Shown: piece after piece, positions 26,501 to 35,028 of the stretch
Layout: each line of letters begins with the position of its first letter
How positions within the stretch are numbered: position 1 is the stretch's first letter
Program-made: the position numbers and the translations under genes
From: Hahella chejuensis KCTC 2396
GTDB taxonomy: Bacteria; Pseudomonadota; Gammaproteobacteria; Pseudomonadales; Oleiphilaceae
Assembly: GCF_000012985.1 (NCBI RefSeq)
Contig: NC_007645.1
Span: 1,364,001 to 1,428,000 of the forward strand
Length of the DNA: 64,000 nt
Reading direction: 5' to 3'
The notes under the pieces: model-generated
What the model saw: only the letters and a program-made list of their open reading frames with translations
The model's database searches: none
Told to the model about the DNA's origin: nothing

Positions 26501-27854
26501 CCGTCTTTCCATCGGCATTCAGAGAGGAACGGCGGCGGGTTTTATGCTTCTTGAGTTCGCTGTCCCAGTTGTCGCGGTGCTCGTAGATGTTGTCCGCGAA
26601 TTTGTTAGGCATGCCGCCTTCCAGTAACCCGCCAGCTTTATATTCATCCTGACCTGGGTACTTGCTATAGTGTTCGAGTACGCCAATCATGTCGCAGCCC
26701 GGACGATCATCTGCGCCCTGGACGTAGTTCAGCCAGGGGTTTACCGGATAATTTTTGCCGCGAATATAGCTGTGGTGGACGTACTTGATTTTGCAGCCAT
26801 AGGCGTTTTTGACATATGCAGTGTGCTGTTTGGCCCCTTCCATTTCCACTGGCGTCACGTCAATAACCTTGGTTTTTTCTGACTCATCGCCCAGGTAATT
26901 CTGGATTGCGTGCCCGTATTCGTTATAGCTCCAGTGCGCCTTTTGCCGGCCTTCCTCATCGGTCACCGATTCCAGTGCGGTTTGATACAGCCAGTCCGCT
27001 GCGGGATTGCTGTAGTTATCAAGATAATGGAAGCCCACTACGGAGTCGTTGGCGACAGCGTAGCTGGGGAAGGTGATGTCCGTAAGCAGGTTCACCGCCG
27101 CACTGCTTCGCCAGTTAAAGGAGTACGTTTTACCTTCTGGGTCCGTCAGTTGTATCGGAAGATTCGCTTCTGAATACTTGATGACGATCTCTTGCCCACT
27201 GGAATGGGTCACGGTGGCTTGTTTTTGGCTTCCAACAAGCTCCCAGCGAAGCTGATGATATTCGCCTTGCTTGTTCTGGACCTTCACCAACGCGCCGGAG
27301 TCGTCGAAGTAGTAGCTCAACTCATTGGGCGCTTTGTAGATATAGACGCCATCCTCGCGACTGAGGGAGCCCCACTTGGCGACGGACTGGTTGCGTAAGG
27401 TGGGCTTGAATTTACCTGCGCCTGCGTCCTCGAAGATAATCTGCTGGCCCTCAGCGGTAATCACCGTTACAGAACTATTAACAAAGCTCAGTCGTTGCCC
27501 GTAGGAATAGGTCCACTCGCCATGAAAGTAGGAGAATGAAGAACTGGGTCTGACGCGGCTGTTATAAAAGAACGCAAATGTGAGCGGGAAGCGACCGCCA
27601 CTTTGGTATACCTCGTGAGGGAAGTAGACGTTTCCGGTGCCAACGTGAATAGGATCGCCAACCCCTTCGTTACCAACAAAACTGCCGGGGCCGCCGGTAC
27701 AGCTAGGGGGAGGACCTCCTCCACATCCACCGCCACCCGGAGGGCCGTTGTCGGCGCCAGTCCAAGTGCCGGCGGTGTTTCCCGCCCAAGAGAAAGTAGA
27801 TACGCTTGCCGCCATGGCAATGGCGATCGTCAAGCCGCTTAATCCTTTTGTCAT
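23559..27854 (-). CDS. large exported RHS/YD-repeat protein with C-terminal calcium-loop repeats
   Basis: 1431 residues. Signal peptide 1-24, then a Gly/Pro/Cys-rich linker and a DUF6531-like opening (DPIHVGTGNVYF, about 67-80). YD repeats fill about 530-1180 (for example YDALDRLVK, YDGFNQLVK, YDDNGNLIR, YDKLDRLTS) and would form the beta-strand shell. The chain then leaves the RHS plan at YIYANGVPISVAQ (about 1185) and ends in four acidic repeats of about 55 residues (1197-1413). The expected HSDHLGTP core is absent; it is encoded by the separate gene at 22066-22785. GC and codon use match the core genome more than the small genes downstream do. Confidence 0.9.
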   Translation of the reverse strand: MTKGLSGLTIAIAMAASVSTFSWAGNTAGTWTGADNGPPGGGGCGGGPPPSCTGGPGSFVGNEGVGDPIHVGTGNVYFPHEVYQSGGRFPLTFAFFYNSRVRPSSSFSYFHGEWTYSYGQRLSFVNSSVTVITAEGQQIIFEDAGAGKFKPTLRNQSVAKWGSLSREDGVYIYKAPNELSYYFDDSGALVKVQNKQGEYHQLRWELVGSQKQATVTHSSGQEIVIKYSEANLPIQLTDPEGKTYSFNWRSSAAVNLLTDITFPSYAVANDSVVGFHYLDNYSNPAADWLYQTALESVTDEEGRQKAHWSYNEYGHAIQNYLGDESEKTKVIDVTPVEMEGAKQHTAYVKNAYGCKIKYVHHSYIRGKNYPVNPWLNYVQGADDRPGCDMIGVLEHYSKYPGQDEYKAGGLLEGGMPNKFADNIYEHRDNWDSELKKHKTRRRSSLNADGKTERTIALDQYAYNELGSVTHIDRYSGPQNNLWRTVDYDYALAGSGASLHGRVQSKTITDRKSLQGLPFETTGRQRTWSHEYSYYDAEGRALQRHIVKSPKNHSSTYEYTPEGFLSSFVNAAGHQVQYLNHTSQGQPQTIIDANGVTTTLTYSDRGWLLSTTTEGRTTSYDYYKNGLVKRITLPGGYWTEYAYNSARTLTRITQSNGDYLTIQEETDRETTHQKTVSTAWFKSDEQTPVRTEVAVYDALDRLVKTETGAGTQTLYYYEDARFNSRMTRKVIKGDPTTPDRTYRYDYHQNGWMEISYAADNSGDEPSVSYEYEDQGNLTLVKDGNGLPTQYLYDGFNQLVKQVSPDTGTTLYEYDDNGNLIRQTNEQGVTAYYAYDKLDRLTSVVYPYSLEENITYIYDQTDYGSAGVGRLSEVQDQSGQTNYYYDDLGRITNKLTQIGDRHYLWEYDYDSAGRLATLRYPSGRQVRYEWDNLSGRLKAIYTRAWKGAKEVAVAYDFSYLPFGGVTAYTSGNGVVNQLGYDKGYRISSIESQGDSSIMSRSLEWNSANNIVGIADHNQSSASQSFNYDLVDRLISAQGAYGALSYSYDNNGNRQTRELSLDGDPTPEITESYGYINPQTSQQDSNRLWSLEKTGEAARSFQYDANGSMLSRGIAGESFAYNKAGRMESYTHNGVTVNYRYNAMGQRVVKHSNSPGYTDTHFLYGDDGQLLAEHDSTGRLIREYIYANGVPISVAQPGADDDSDSDGMSDDWERQYFGNLERDGNSDSDSDGVLDREEFILGLNPVEDSRPGDAAEDSDKDGLPDEWELSQFGNLDQTATGDFDGDGYNNLREYQDHSDPTDKRNAGKLGEDEDGDGMLDQWEFYYFATMSRNGAEDFDGDGFTDVQEFQHWTNPTNKHNGGRLGADDDNDGLLDRWEVLYFATIERNGTEDFDGDKATDSTEFQDHTDPTDPADYIPDLQVLIPALKVYPMIY
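23615..24266 (-). repeat. four calcium-loop (TSP3-like) protein repeats
   Basis: Inside the RHS gene, residues 1197-1253, 1254-1308, 1309-1363 and 1364-1413. Each begins D-x-D-x-D-G-x-x-D-x-W-E, runs through F-x-x-[ML]-x-R-[ND]-G and has a second loop of the type FDGDG with a Glu five to six places on. That gives about eight acidic loops able to bind calcium. Confidence 0.85.
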
Positions 27855-27977
27855 GTTCAGAGCATTCCTGAATGGCGAGGGAAAAAGAGGCGTTATCCTT
27901 TCCCCTGTGATAACGAGTCGATGTGACGAGGCGCGAATCTTATCAAGAATTAATTATTTAGCAACGAATTCTTAACG

Positions 27978-29078
27978 TTATTTCTCGCAGATTCCAGATA
28001 ACTGCCTGATCCAGGCTGACACTAAATCAACTCCCTCTTGATCGACCCGTGAACGCCCTAGCTCAGGCATCATAACCTCAGGCGTCACCGACGAAAGGCG
28101 TCTAAGTAACAGTGATTTCTCCGGCTTTCCTGGCACAATGTCGTACTTCAGGCCCAGGGAGGCATTGCCTGCTGCGATTGGGGGCTTGCATACCCCCAGA
28201 CGATAAAGGTTTTGAATATCCCTTGTCAGGTAAAGGCGGGAACTGGACGCGAGACCATTGGCGTTATGGCAATGCCCGCAATGCACATGTAAATAATCTC
28301 GTGCGCTGTTGGTGTCCAACACGGTGTTATTTTGGGGAATGGTATCTAGCGTCAACAATCCCGATAGAAACCAGAGCTCTAATTGATTCACTGCTTTCGA
28401 TGCATACTTAACTTCAATGTTGAGTTGTTCGATTACCGGCCCCAGTGGGGCCAGGTCTCCGGAGAGATCGTATCCACCATGACAGTCAACACATTGGTGT
28501 CGAGAAGGGATAAGATATGTAAAGTTTTGGGGCTCTAATTGACTGTCAGCAGAGATGGTTTCCAAACCTCCGCCGTTTAACAATTCTGCGTCGCTTTTCG
28601 ACTTATTCCAACGATAAACAAGAGGCTGCCAAACGCTTCCCCTCTTTATCAGAACTCTGGTTTCTATCAAAGAACTATCCCGAGCAATGTTCCGCGTTAG
28701 AGTTTGGACTAGAGCAGGAGAAGTGTTGGGGGGGCTTGTATCGGCCGATGGGTAGTAAAAGGTTTTGACGAGCACAGTGCCTTCCGGATAGCTTAAAACG
28801 CCGCTTGCATCGGCTCGAATTTTTTTACCGACAGGAACTTTTATTGCGCGATATTTCTTTGCATAGTCCGCAAATAACTCCAGCTTGACGTTGTAGGGAA
28901 GATACTCCCGGTTTAATGACAGCTTATTTTCTGTGATTGTAAATATTTCCCAGCTTGAGAGCTTTGCTGGCGGCCACGACTCATCCTGCTGTTCAGCCCT
29001 TGCTGGTCCGGCCAAGGAAATGAGGACAAGAATAATTAATCGTTGAAACAGTAGCCGATAGAGGTTTTTGTCAAACAT
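27978..29078 (-). CDS. diheme c-type cytochrome, SO2930 family
   Basis: 366 residues with a signal peptide ending near GPARA (about residue 28). Two haem-attachment motifs CVDCH (near residue 206) and CGHCH (near residue 280) are present. The overall plan matches the Shewanella SO2930-type diheme proteins. It overlaps the upstream beta-helix gene by 8 bases, the pairing typical for this family. Periplasmic or outer-membrane-associated. The biological role of the pair is not established. Confidence 0.85.
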   Translation of the reverse strand: MFDKNLYRLLFQRLIILVLISLAGPARAEQQDESWPPAKLSSWEIFTITENKLSLNREYLPYNVKLELFADYAKKYRAIKVPVGKKIRADASGVLSYPEGTVLVKTFYYPSADTSPPNTSPALVQTLTRNIARDSSLIETRVLIKRGSVWQPLVYRWNKSKSDAELLNGGGLETISADSQLEPQNFTYLIPSRHQCVDCHGGYDLSGDLAPLGPVIEQLNIEVKYASKAVNQLELWFLSGLLTLDTIPQNNTVLDTNSARDYLHVHCGHCHNANGLASSSRLYLTRDIQNLYRLGVCKPPIAAGNASLGLKYDIVPGKPEKSLLLRRLSSVTPEVMMPELGRSRVDQEGVDLVSAWIRQLSGICEK

Positions 29079-30195
29079 CTGGAGACATTACCTCAAACTG
29101 TTCCGGCTTGGACAAGCTGCAGTGAAGCTTATTGCTTGTTATAACTTTTTTTTCCTGCCCGAGAGTGCTTACAACAGCCTCGCCACTTACACACAAAGGG
29201 AGTGGGTCTTCCTCTGTGGTTTCACCATCCCATAGAATATTTACAGCACCAAATGGATTACTTATTGAAGTGCTTTTGACCCAGGGCGTAAATGCTGCTC
29301 CATAGGGGGGGCGATTCAGGAAATGATAACCGGCAATCAGAATGTCTGCATTGTCATTCTTTGATAAGACAGTACTGTTTATAAAAACATTGCTGGTTGC
29401 AATTAAAGCGATACCTATGCCAGGAGAAAACTGAGAAACAACATTTCCTTCCAGTGCGAAGTTTTTTAGATTGTTGTCATCTATAATATTTTCTTCGAAA
29501 ATAATATTGTCTGACTTGGGGTAAAGCATGTCTGGCAAAGATACGATTAACGCTCCGACTGTATTGTTTTGAAGTCTGTTATTTTTAACATGAACATGTT
29601 GGCTGTTTTCGGCATTAACTCCAGTGACATTGTCATGCGAATAATTATTTTGGATTAATGTGTAAATAGACTGTCCGATATAAATTCCAGCATCGGAGGC
29701 GCCAGAAACCTCAGTGTTTTCTATGGTTATGTGTCGACTGCTTACGGGATAAATACCGTACCCCCCATTGCTGGATTTTGGAGCTTCTCCCATATTTATT
29801 CTGAGGTTTGATATCAGTACTTTTGAGCTATTTCTAATGACTACACCATCACCACCAGGATGAGCTATAGAAAAGTTTTTAAGCGTAATATTCCAGCCTC
29901 TTACAAACAAGGCCTGCGCTCCCTGCTTTTGATTGGAGAAATCCAGAATTGTCTCGCGAGGACCTGCTCCAGTAATCGTCAGACCTTTTGTGGATACTCT
30001 AAGCTCTCGGTCGAGGAAAAAATTTCCGTGAGGTAATATGATCGTATCTCCGTTCTCTGCACGATCTAGTAACTTATACAGATGGGCGCTAAAGTTATTT
30101 TTATCTACTTTGTGCTCTTTAGCGTAAAGTGAAGTCGCTTGGCCGATGCTGATAGTAAAGGCGATGAAATGTATGATCAGTTGATGGATTTTCAT
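29071..30195 (-). CDS. parallel beta-helix protein, partner of the diheme cytochrome
   Basis: 374 residues. Signal peptide ends near SLYAKE. Residues about 45-280 are right-handed beta-helix repeats (ITGAGPRETIL, ISNLRINMGEAPKSSNGGYGIYP, ITIENTEVSGASDAGIYIG, IQNNYSHDNVTGVNAENS), as in SO2931-like proteins and polysaccharide-acting helices. No lyase catalytic set is evident to me. GC is lower than average. It is translationally coupled to the diheme gene (stop overlaps the next start). Confidence 0.85.
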   Translation of the reverse strand: MKIHQLIIHFIAFTISIGQATSLYAKEHKVDKNNFSAHLYKLLDRAENGDTIILPHGNFFLDRELRVSTKGLTITGAGPRETILDFSNQKQGAQALFVRGWNITLKNFSIAHPGGDGVVIRNSSKVLISNLRINMGEAPKSSNGGYGIYPVSSRHITIENTEVSGASDAGIYIGQSIYTLIQNNYSHDNVTGVNAENSQHVHVKNNRLQNNTVGALIVSLPDMLYPKSDNIIFEENIIDDNNLKNFALEGNVVSQFSPGIGIALIATSNVFINSTVLSKNDNADILIAGYHFLNRPPYGAAFTPWVKSTSISNPFGAVNILWDGETTEEDPLPLCVSGEAVVSTLGQEKKVITSNKLHCSLSKPEQFEVMSPDV

Positions 30196-30603
30196 TCTGT
30201 TTAGAGACTGTGAAAAGAAGAGCTGTAACTTAACCAGCGATACCGGTATTGCAAGGCTGAAGGTTTCCGAGGTCGCTGTGGAGTTTATAGATCAAGGGCT
30301 AGTGGTTCAAGAATTGGCGTTATTGAGAGGTGACGGAGGCTTCTTGATGACCGTATGCCCTTAAACACAATTAACTATATACTTCAGCCCGAATTTTCAG
30401 ATAGTCCCTAACTCAGGGAAATCTCAGGGGTGCGTATTAGCTAGCTGAAAACCACCCCAATATATGTCTTATTTTTGAGCGTTTTTAACTCTCTACAGTA
30501 AAAGGTGACGGCAGTATGCTGGACGATAAACCTGTAGCTGTCAGATAGACTTCATTCCAAATAATTATGGAATGCTGATGCATCATTATTTAAAAGGACA
30601 AAT
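30196..30603. other. intergenic between beta-helix gene and GNAT gene
   Basis: About 400 AT-rich bases, divergent promoters expected. A perfect 7-bp inverted repeat CATTCCA/TGGAATG sits at 30553-30574, 30 bases before the GNAT start, and could be an operator. Nothing else is recognisable. Confidence 0.4.
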
Positions 30604-31044
30604 ATGAACTTCGTATTAACGGATTCCCCCACACAAGAAGATATCGACGTTATTCATAATGGCTTGATTGCCTATAATCTGAACTATATGGATATACGGG
30701 AGATGAAGGATCTGGCGGTTTTTTATTCTGATGATCAGGGCGTCAGGTTGGCGGGGGTGGTTGGGGAGACGCTTGGGAATTGGCTTAAGGTTAAATATTT
30801 ATGGGTGTCCGAGGCGTTACGCGGTAAAGGGATTGGTGGGGAGTTGTTGGCTCGCGCTGAGGCGGAGGCGATTAAGCGTGGATGTCGTTATGCCGTTTTG
30901 GATACATTCAGCTTTCAGGCGTTACCTTTTTATGAGAAGAAAGGATACATGCTGCAATTTACATTGGAGTCTTATCCCAAGCACAATCAGGCCAAGCATT
31001 TCCTTACTAAAGAATTGATTCAACCGGACAATGAGAACGCTTAA
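30604..31044 (+). CDS. GNAT family N-acetyltransferase
   Basis: 146 residues. The acetyl-CoA pyrophosphate loop is LRGKGIGGELL (about 79-89), and the late FYEKKGY block is typical of GNAT motif B. Good AAAGGAC ribosome site. Its 3' end overlaps the YbaK-like gene by 14 bases, so the two form an operon. Substrate unknown. Confidence 0.88.
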   Translation: MNFVLTDSPTQEDIDVIHNGLIAYNLNYMDIREMKDLAVFYSDDQGVRLAGVVGETLGNWLKVKYLWVSEALRGKGIGGELLARAEAEAIKRGCRYAVLDTFSFQALPFYEKKGYMLQFTLESYPKHNQAKHFLTKELIQPDNENA

Positions 31045-31531
31045 CGATTTATATCGGGACACGATGGCTTTATTGCAGAAGGCCAATGTGAATTACCGCG
31101 AAGAAACTCATGAACCTGTGTTCACCTATGAGAAGGCGGAAGAGGTGGCCAGGCGTTTGGGTTTCACTGGCGCGGAAAGCAAAAGTCTGTTCATGAAATT
31201 GAAAGACGGGCGCTTTTGCATGTTGGTGACGCTGCAGCATCAGCGCCTGGATTGGAAGCAGTTAAAGAATGCGCTAGGCGGTAAAGCGTCTTTCTGTAGC
31301 GATGAAGAGTTAAAAGAAAGGACCGGGTGTGAGCCGATGTGCGCCTGTCCTTTTGGGCATCCGGCTGATATTACGCTGGTGATTGACGAGTGCGTATTCG
31401 CCAGCGAGAAGCTGGTGTTCTCTCCAGGTCCGCCTGAGAAGACGGTTGAGATCAGCGTTGAGGATGTACGCAAGGTGCTGGACTGTTGCGATAATCCGGT
31501 GGTGTATCTGGCTGAGCGGGAGATGGAGTAG
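31031..31531 (+). CDS. YbaK/ProX-like aminoacyl-tRNA deacylase
   Basis: 166 residues. YbaK/aaRS-associated domain: it hydrolyses mischarged aminoacyl-tRNAs in trans. Visible family features are the EESKSL-like stretch GAESKSLFMK with the key lysine, the Gly-rich C-terminal FSPGPPEKTVEIS loop, and a CACPFGHP segment. Which amino acid and tRNA it edits cannot be read from the sequence. Translationally coupled to the GNAT gene. Confidence 0.82.
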   Translation: MRTLNDLYRDTMALLQKANVNYREETHEPVFTYEKAEEVARRLGFTGAESKSLFMKLKDGRFCMLVTLQHQRLDWKQLKNALGGKASFCSDEELKERTGCEPMCACPFGHPADITLVIDECVFASEKLVFSPGPPEKTVEISVEDVRKVLDCCDNPVVYLAEREME

Positions 31532-31578
31532 ACGGAGCCATTCGGCCCCGTCTGAGACAGGTTTGTGGTGTCGGGTGA

Positions 31579-32241
31579 TTAAACCGCTTGTCCCATTGTC
31601 TCTGTCCGGTATTTCACCAAATCTTCGATGGTGAGCACTGGCATGGCGTGTTTCTCTGCGAAAGCGACGATTTCCGGCAGGCGCGCCATCGTGCCGTCGG
31701 GATTGGTCAGCTCGCAGAGGACGCCAGTGGGCTTCAAGCCCGCCAGACGCATCAGGTCAACCGTGCCCTCGGTATGTCCACGGCGGGAGAGTACGCCGCC
31801 AGGTTGTGCGCGCAACGGGAAAACGTGACCCGGGCGGGCCAAGTCTTCCGGCTTGGCGTTGTCGGCGATGGCGGTGCGGATAGTGGTGACCCGGTCCGCG
31901 GCGGAGACGCCGGTGCTGACGCCTTCGCGGGCCTCGATGGTGACTGTGAATGCGGTGCCGTTCTTACTGGAGTTCTCCGACACCATCATCGGCAATTGTA
32001 GACGGCGGATGACGTCGTCAGTGAGGCACAGACAAACAATGCCGCTGCACTCGCGGATCAACAGCGCCATTTGCTGCTCAGTGAGCGTTTCTGCGGCGTA
32101 AATCAGATCGCCTTCGTTTTCGCGGTCTTCATCGTCCACCAGCAGGACGCCCTGACCATTGCGAATCGCTTCCAGGGCTTTTTCCACCCGGGTAATAGCG
32201 TCGCCGAACGGCGTTAATAAAGAAGTTTGTGGCTGATTCAT
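31579..32241 (-). CDS. ribB: 3,4-dihydroxy-2-butanone 4-phosphate synthase
   Basis: 220 residues from ATG 32241 (GGAG upstream); the same frame is open into the riboswitch but that part is leader. Makes the four-carbon precursor of riboflavin from ribulose 5-phosphate. The Mg and substrate residues in [11 protein letters not shown] and the block [16 protein letters not shown] are intact. Stand-alone form without a GTP cyclohydrolase II domain. Controlled by the FMN riboswitch upstream. Confidence 0.96.
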   Translation of the reverse strand: MNQPQTSLLTPFGDAITRVEKALEAIRNGQGVLLVDDEDRENEGDLIYAAETLTEQQMALLIRECSGIVCLCLTDDVIRRLQLPMMVSENSSKNGTAFTVTIEAREGVSTGVSAADRVTTIRTAIADNAKPEDLARPGHVFPLRAQPGGVLSRRGHTEGTVDLMRLAGLKPTGVLCELTNPDGTMARLPEIVAFAEKHAMPVLTIEDLVKYRTETMGQAV

Positions 32242-32361
32242 GGGATCTCCATTTGAGTTACCAGAATCAGGGCTGTGGGAATACGACCGATTTTCACCGG
32301 TCAACAGGCGTACAACGGCAGCAGGCCGTGGCGAAATCCGCGGCCCCGCTGCGACATTGGC

Positions 32362-32506
32362 CTTATTCTCTCCCATCCGGACTGTCACCGTCGGCTCCGG
32401 CCTCTCACCGGATCTGCTGACCCTGCTGTACTGCAGCAGGCGCTCGCGGGCTCGTCCACGGGGGACATACCGCCGGTAGGGAATTTCACCCTGCCCTGAG
32501 AATAAG
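32362..32506 (-). ncRNA. FMN riboswitch (RFN element) in the ribB leader
   Basis: Closed by a perfect 9-bp P1 stem (CTTATTCTC at one end, GAGAATAAG at the other). On the minus strand the conserved RFN stretches read AGGGCAGGGTGAAATTCCC, TACCGGCGGTA, GAGCCCGCGAGC and CCGGTGAGAGGCCGG, then CCGACGGTGACAGTCCGGAT. The leader runs 120 bases on to the ribB start, enough for an expression platform. FMN should switch ribB off. Confidence 0.95.
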
Positions 32507-32656
32507 TTGATTGATTGTGCTCTTTAATAAAAGCGGGGGCAGGATACCCCAGCGAGGATGGGTTCACAATGTTCAATCTTAGAGGCGGGCGGCCTGAACG
32601 ACTGGGTCGCCCGCACCGGTAGCGTTTGTGGACAGACTTGACTCAAGCCGAGGCGG

Positions 32657-32932
32657 TTAGACCAGTTGGAATTTGACCGCGAGTCCTCCCATCAGCGTCA
32701 GAATCAACCCGGTCGTGCCAAGTCGTATCAACGTATGCCAGGCGGTCTGCTTGGCGTGTCGCAGCGCTTGCAGCAGCGCTCTTAGTTCTCGGATATCCGA
32801 GAAAGCGTCTTCTCCCGTCAGACCAAGATCAAGCAGCGCCCGTCGGGCTCCTTTCTCCGCCGCGCAATCCAGCAGCGCGTCCAGTTCGTCACGGGCGAGG
32901 CTCACCATGAGTTGGGTTTTTGAGGTGTCCAT
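32657..32932 (-). CDS. small protein with C-terminal membrane span (DUF6127-like)
   Basis: 91 residues from ATG 32932 with AGGAGGAG upstream; the frame is open to 33109 but without support. Residues 1-65 are helical and charged (LARDELDALLDCAAEKGARRALLDLG), and a hydrophobic span at about 66-85 ends the chain. It resembles small phage-type DUF6127 proteins, but I am not certain. No phage genes are nearby. Confidence 0.65.
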   Translation of the reverse strand: MDTSKTQLMVSLARDELDALLDCAAEKGARRALLDLGLTGEDAFSDIRELRALLQALRHAKQTAWHTLIRLGTTGLILTLMGGLAVKFQLV

Positions 32933-33176
32933 GTTCTCCTCCTGAGGTGTATTGGCGTATCGATGACTTGCATTGATGATCGAAATTCCTTCTTCGTTTG
33001 CGCTCTTCGCGCGCCCTTCTTGGAGAGGGCTACCTTGCAGCTTATCCACCAAAACGACTAAAAAATGCAGGGACGAATTGCGGAGGTTAAATTCATCAAT
33101 GTGCGGCAAAATGTCGCATAGGGCGCGGACGGCTTCGCTAGTGGTATCATGCCCACAACTCCGGGGTTTGATCGAT

Positions 33177-34517
33177 ATGAATACAACACAATATTTGGCT
33201 TGGCTGGCTGCGCCATTGCAGCGGGACAGCCTGCGTTATCTGGCTTATTACCTGATCATGCAGTCCATTTCTCTGCTGGCCTTGCTGGCGTTGTTCTCGG
33301 GCCATTGGCGGTTGGAGCTGCCGTCGCGTCTGCCCTGGGCGGTGATGCCGGCGCAGTTGGCGATTACGGCGTTGACCTGTCTGGCTTCCGTCCGGATAAG
33401 GGAATTGACCACCGGGCGCTATTTGGCGGTACTGCTGGCTTCCACTTTGTTGTTGGGCTGGTTTCTCCATGACACCGGCGGACATACGAATCCATTCATT
33501 TCATTACTGCTAATGCCGGTGGCCATGGGCGCTGCGCTGCTTGGGTGGCAGTCCAGCCTGATTCTGGCGGCAGTCTGCGTGAGTATCTACTTTGCGCTGA
33601 CGCAGGATTTCGTCGCGCTTACCAGTAGCCGCCCGGACGGCTTACAGAACTTTATGCGTTTGCATTTGGCGGGGATGTGGCTGACGTTTTTGTTGTCCGT
33701 CGCCCTGCTGCTGATCGTGGTGGCGCCGCTTACTCTGGCCATACGGAAGCAGCGTGAACAGATCGCTGCGCAACGGGAGCAGATGTTGCGCGATGAGCGT
33801 TTGGTGGCCACTGCGATCTTCGCCGCCGGCGCTGCCCATAAACTCGGCGCGCCGCTGGGAACCCTGGCGTTGTTGGTGGATGATTTGCGTCAGGACATCG
33901 TCGATGATCAGGCGCAGGAAGACCTTCGCGCCATGGCGACTCAGATTGATTTGTGCAAGCAGACGCTGTCTTCCATGATGCGGCAAGCGGAGGATATCCG
34001 TACGGGCGTGGTGCGCAGCGAAACCCTGCAGGGGTTCGTGCAGCGTTTACGGGAGGAGTTCTCCCTGCTGCATCCAGCGGGCTCCTTGCGACTGGCGAAG
34101 ATTGAGAATCCCGACGCGGAAGTGCGCTCGGAAGAAATGCTGGATATGGCGATACTGAATCTGCTCGATAACGCCGCTAAAGCCAGTGCGGAAGATCCTG
34201 TGCTGGACGCGCGTTTGAGTGATGGCGAACTGCTGTTGCGCATTCATGACAAAGGACCGGGACTGCCGGCGCTGGTAAGGCAGAATCTGGGCAAATCTTT
34301 TGTTTCCATGCGGGAAGGCGGCAATGGATTGGGGCTGTTTTTGTCTCATTCCACTATTGAACGCCTGGGCGGCAGCTTGAGTTTGATCGACGCCGCTGAT
34401 GGAACTATTACGGAAATCCTGTTGCCAATGCCGCAGGGCGCGCGCTGCGACGGGGAGAATGCGACTCTTTCACAAGGAAATCCAAACGGTGACTACGCCG
34501 CTACTACTCATCGATGA
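33177..34517 (+). CDS. regB: RegB/PrrB/ActS-family redox sensor histidine kinase
   Basis: 446 residues from ATG 33177; the open frame upstream to 32973 overlaps another gene's promoter and looks spurious. Six membrane spans in the first 190 residues. The quinone-site motif GGHTNPF is at 101-107. The H box AAHKLGAPLG has His221; the usual HELGTPL is altered by Lys and Ala. N box NLLDNA and G boxes DKGPG and GNGLGL follow. RegB proteins read the quinone pool and switch respiration and redox genes. Overlaps regA. Confidence 0.9.
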   Translation: MNTTQYLAWLAAPLQRDSLRYLAYYLIMQSISLLALLALFSGHWRLELPSRLPWAVMPAQLAITALTCLASVRIRELTTGRYLAVLLASTLLLGWFLHDTGGHTNPFISLLLMPVAMGAALLGWQSSLILAAVCVSIYFALTQDFVALTSSRPDGLQNFMRLHLAGMWLTFLLSVALLLIVVAPLTLAIRKQREQIAAQREQMLRDERLVATAIFAAGAAHKLGAPLGTLALLVDDLRQDIVDDQAQEDLRAMATQIDLCKQTLSSMMRQAEDIRTGVVRSETLQGFVQRLREEFSLLHPAGSLRLAKIENPDAEVRSEEMLDMAILNLLDNAAKASAEDPVLDARLSDGELLLRIHDKGPGLPALVRQNLGKSFVSMREGGNGLGLFLSHSTIERLGGSLSLIDAADGTITEILLPMPQGARCDGENATLSQGNPNGDYAATTHR

Positions 34518-35028
34518 TAATCAAGTCTACCTGCAAACTCTCGCCCGATCTTTAAGTCGTCGCGGGGAGTCAGTCCTTACCGCAAGCTGTGGGGAGGAAG
34601 CGTTAAGTCATCTGGAGGAAGCCAGCCCGGCTCGTGCGGTGCTGGACCTCAACCTGGCGGGCGACAGCGGGCTGCAATTGTTGAGCGAAATGCTGCAGCG
34701 GCGTCCGCAGTTACAGGTGGTCATGCTGACGGGGTACTCCAGCATTGCGACGGCGGTGGAAGCCATTAAACGGGGCGCGTTGAATTATTTGTGCAAGCCT
34801 GTCACTGCTACGGAACTGCTGGCCGCTTTCGGAGAGCCTCGTGAAGAAGCGCCTGTCGAGTCTGAAATGGATACGGATGCGACGCTGTCTGTGAGGCGTT
34901 TGGAATGGGAGCATATTCAAAGGGTGTTGCAGGAGAATGAGGGCAATATCTCTGCGACGGCGAGAGCGCTGAACATGCATCGCCGTACTTTGCAGCGGAA
35001 ACTACAAAAAAAACCCGCCCGGCGTTGA
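34489..35028 (+). CDS. regA: RegA/PrrA/ActR-family response regulator
   Basis: 179 residues from GTG 34489, chosen for the AAGGA site and because the receiver domain then starts at TTPLLLIDD. Phosphoacceptor Asp53, acidic pair Asp9/Asp10 and Lys103. The C-terminal Fis-like helix-turn-helix (ISATARALNMHRRTLQRKL) matches the strongly conserved RegA DNA-reading helix. The start lies inside regB by 29 bases, so translation is coupled. No target operon is next to it. Confidence 0.9.
   Translation: MTTPLLLIDDNQVYLQTLARSLSRRGESVLTASCGEEALSHLEEASPARAVLDLNLAGDSGLQLLSEMLQRRPQLQVVMLTGYSSIATAVEAIKRGALNYLCKPVTATELLAAFGEPREEAPVESEMDTDATLSVRRLEWEHIQRVLQENEGNISATARALNMHRRTLQRKLQKKPARR

Noticed and set aside
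32242-32388. N-terminal extension of ribB
   Set aside because: Runs into the FMN riboswitch; ATG 32241 has a ribosome site and gives the normal RibB length.
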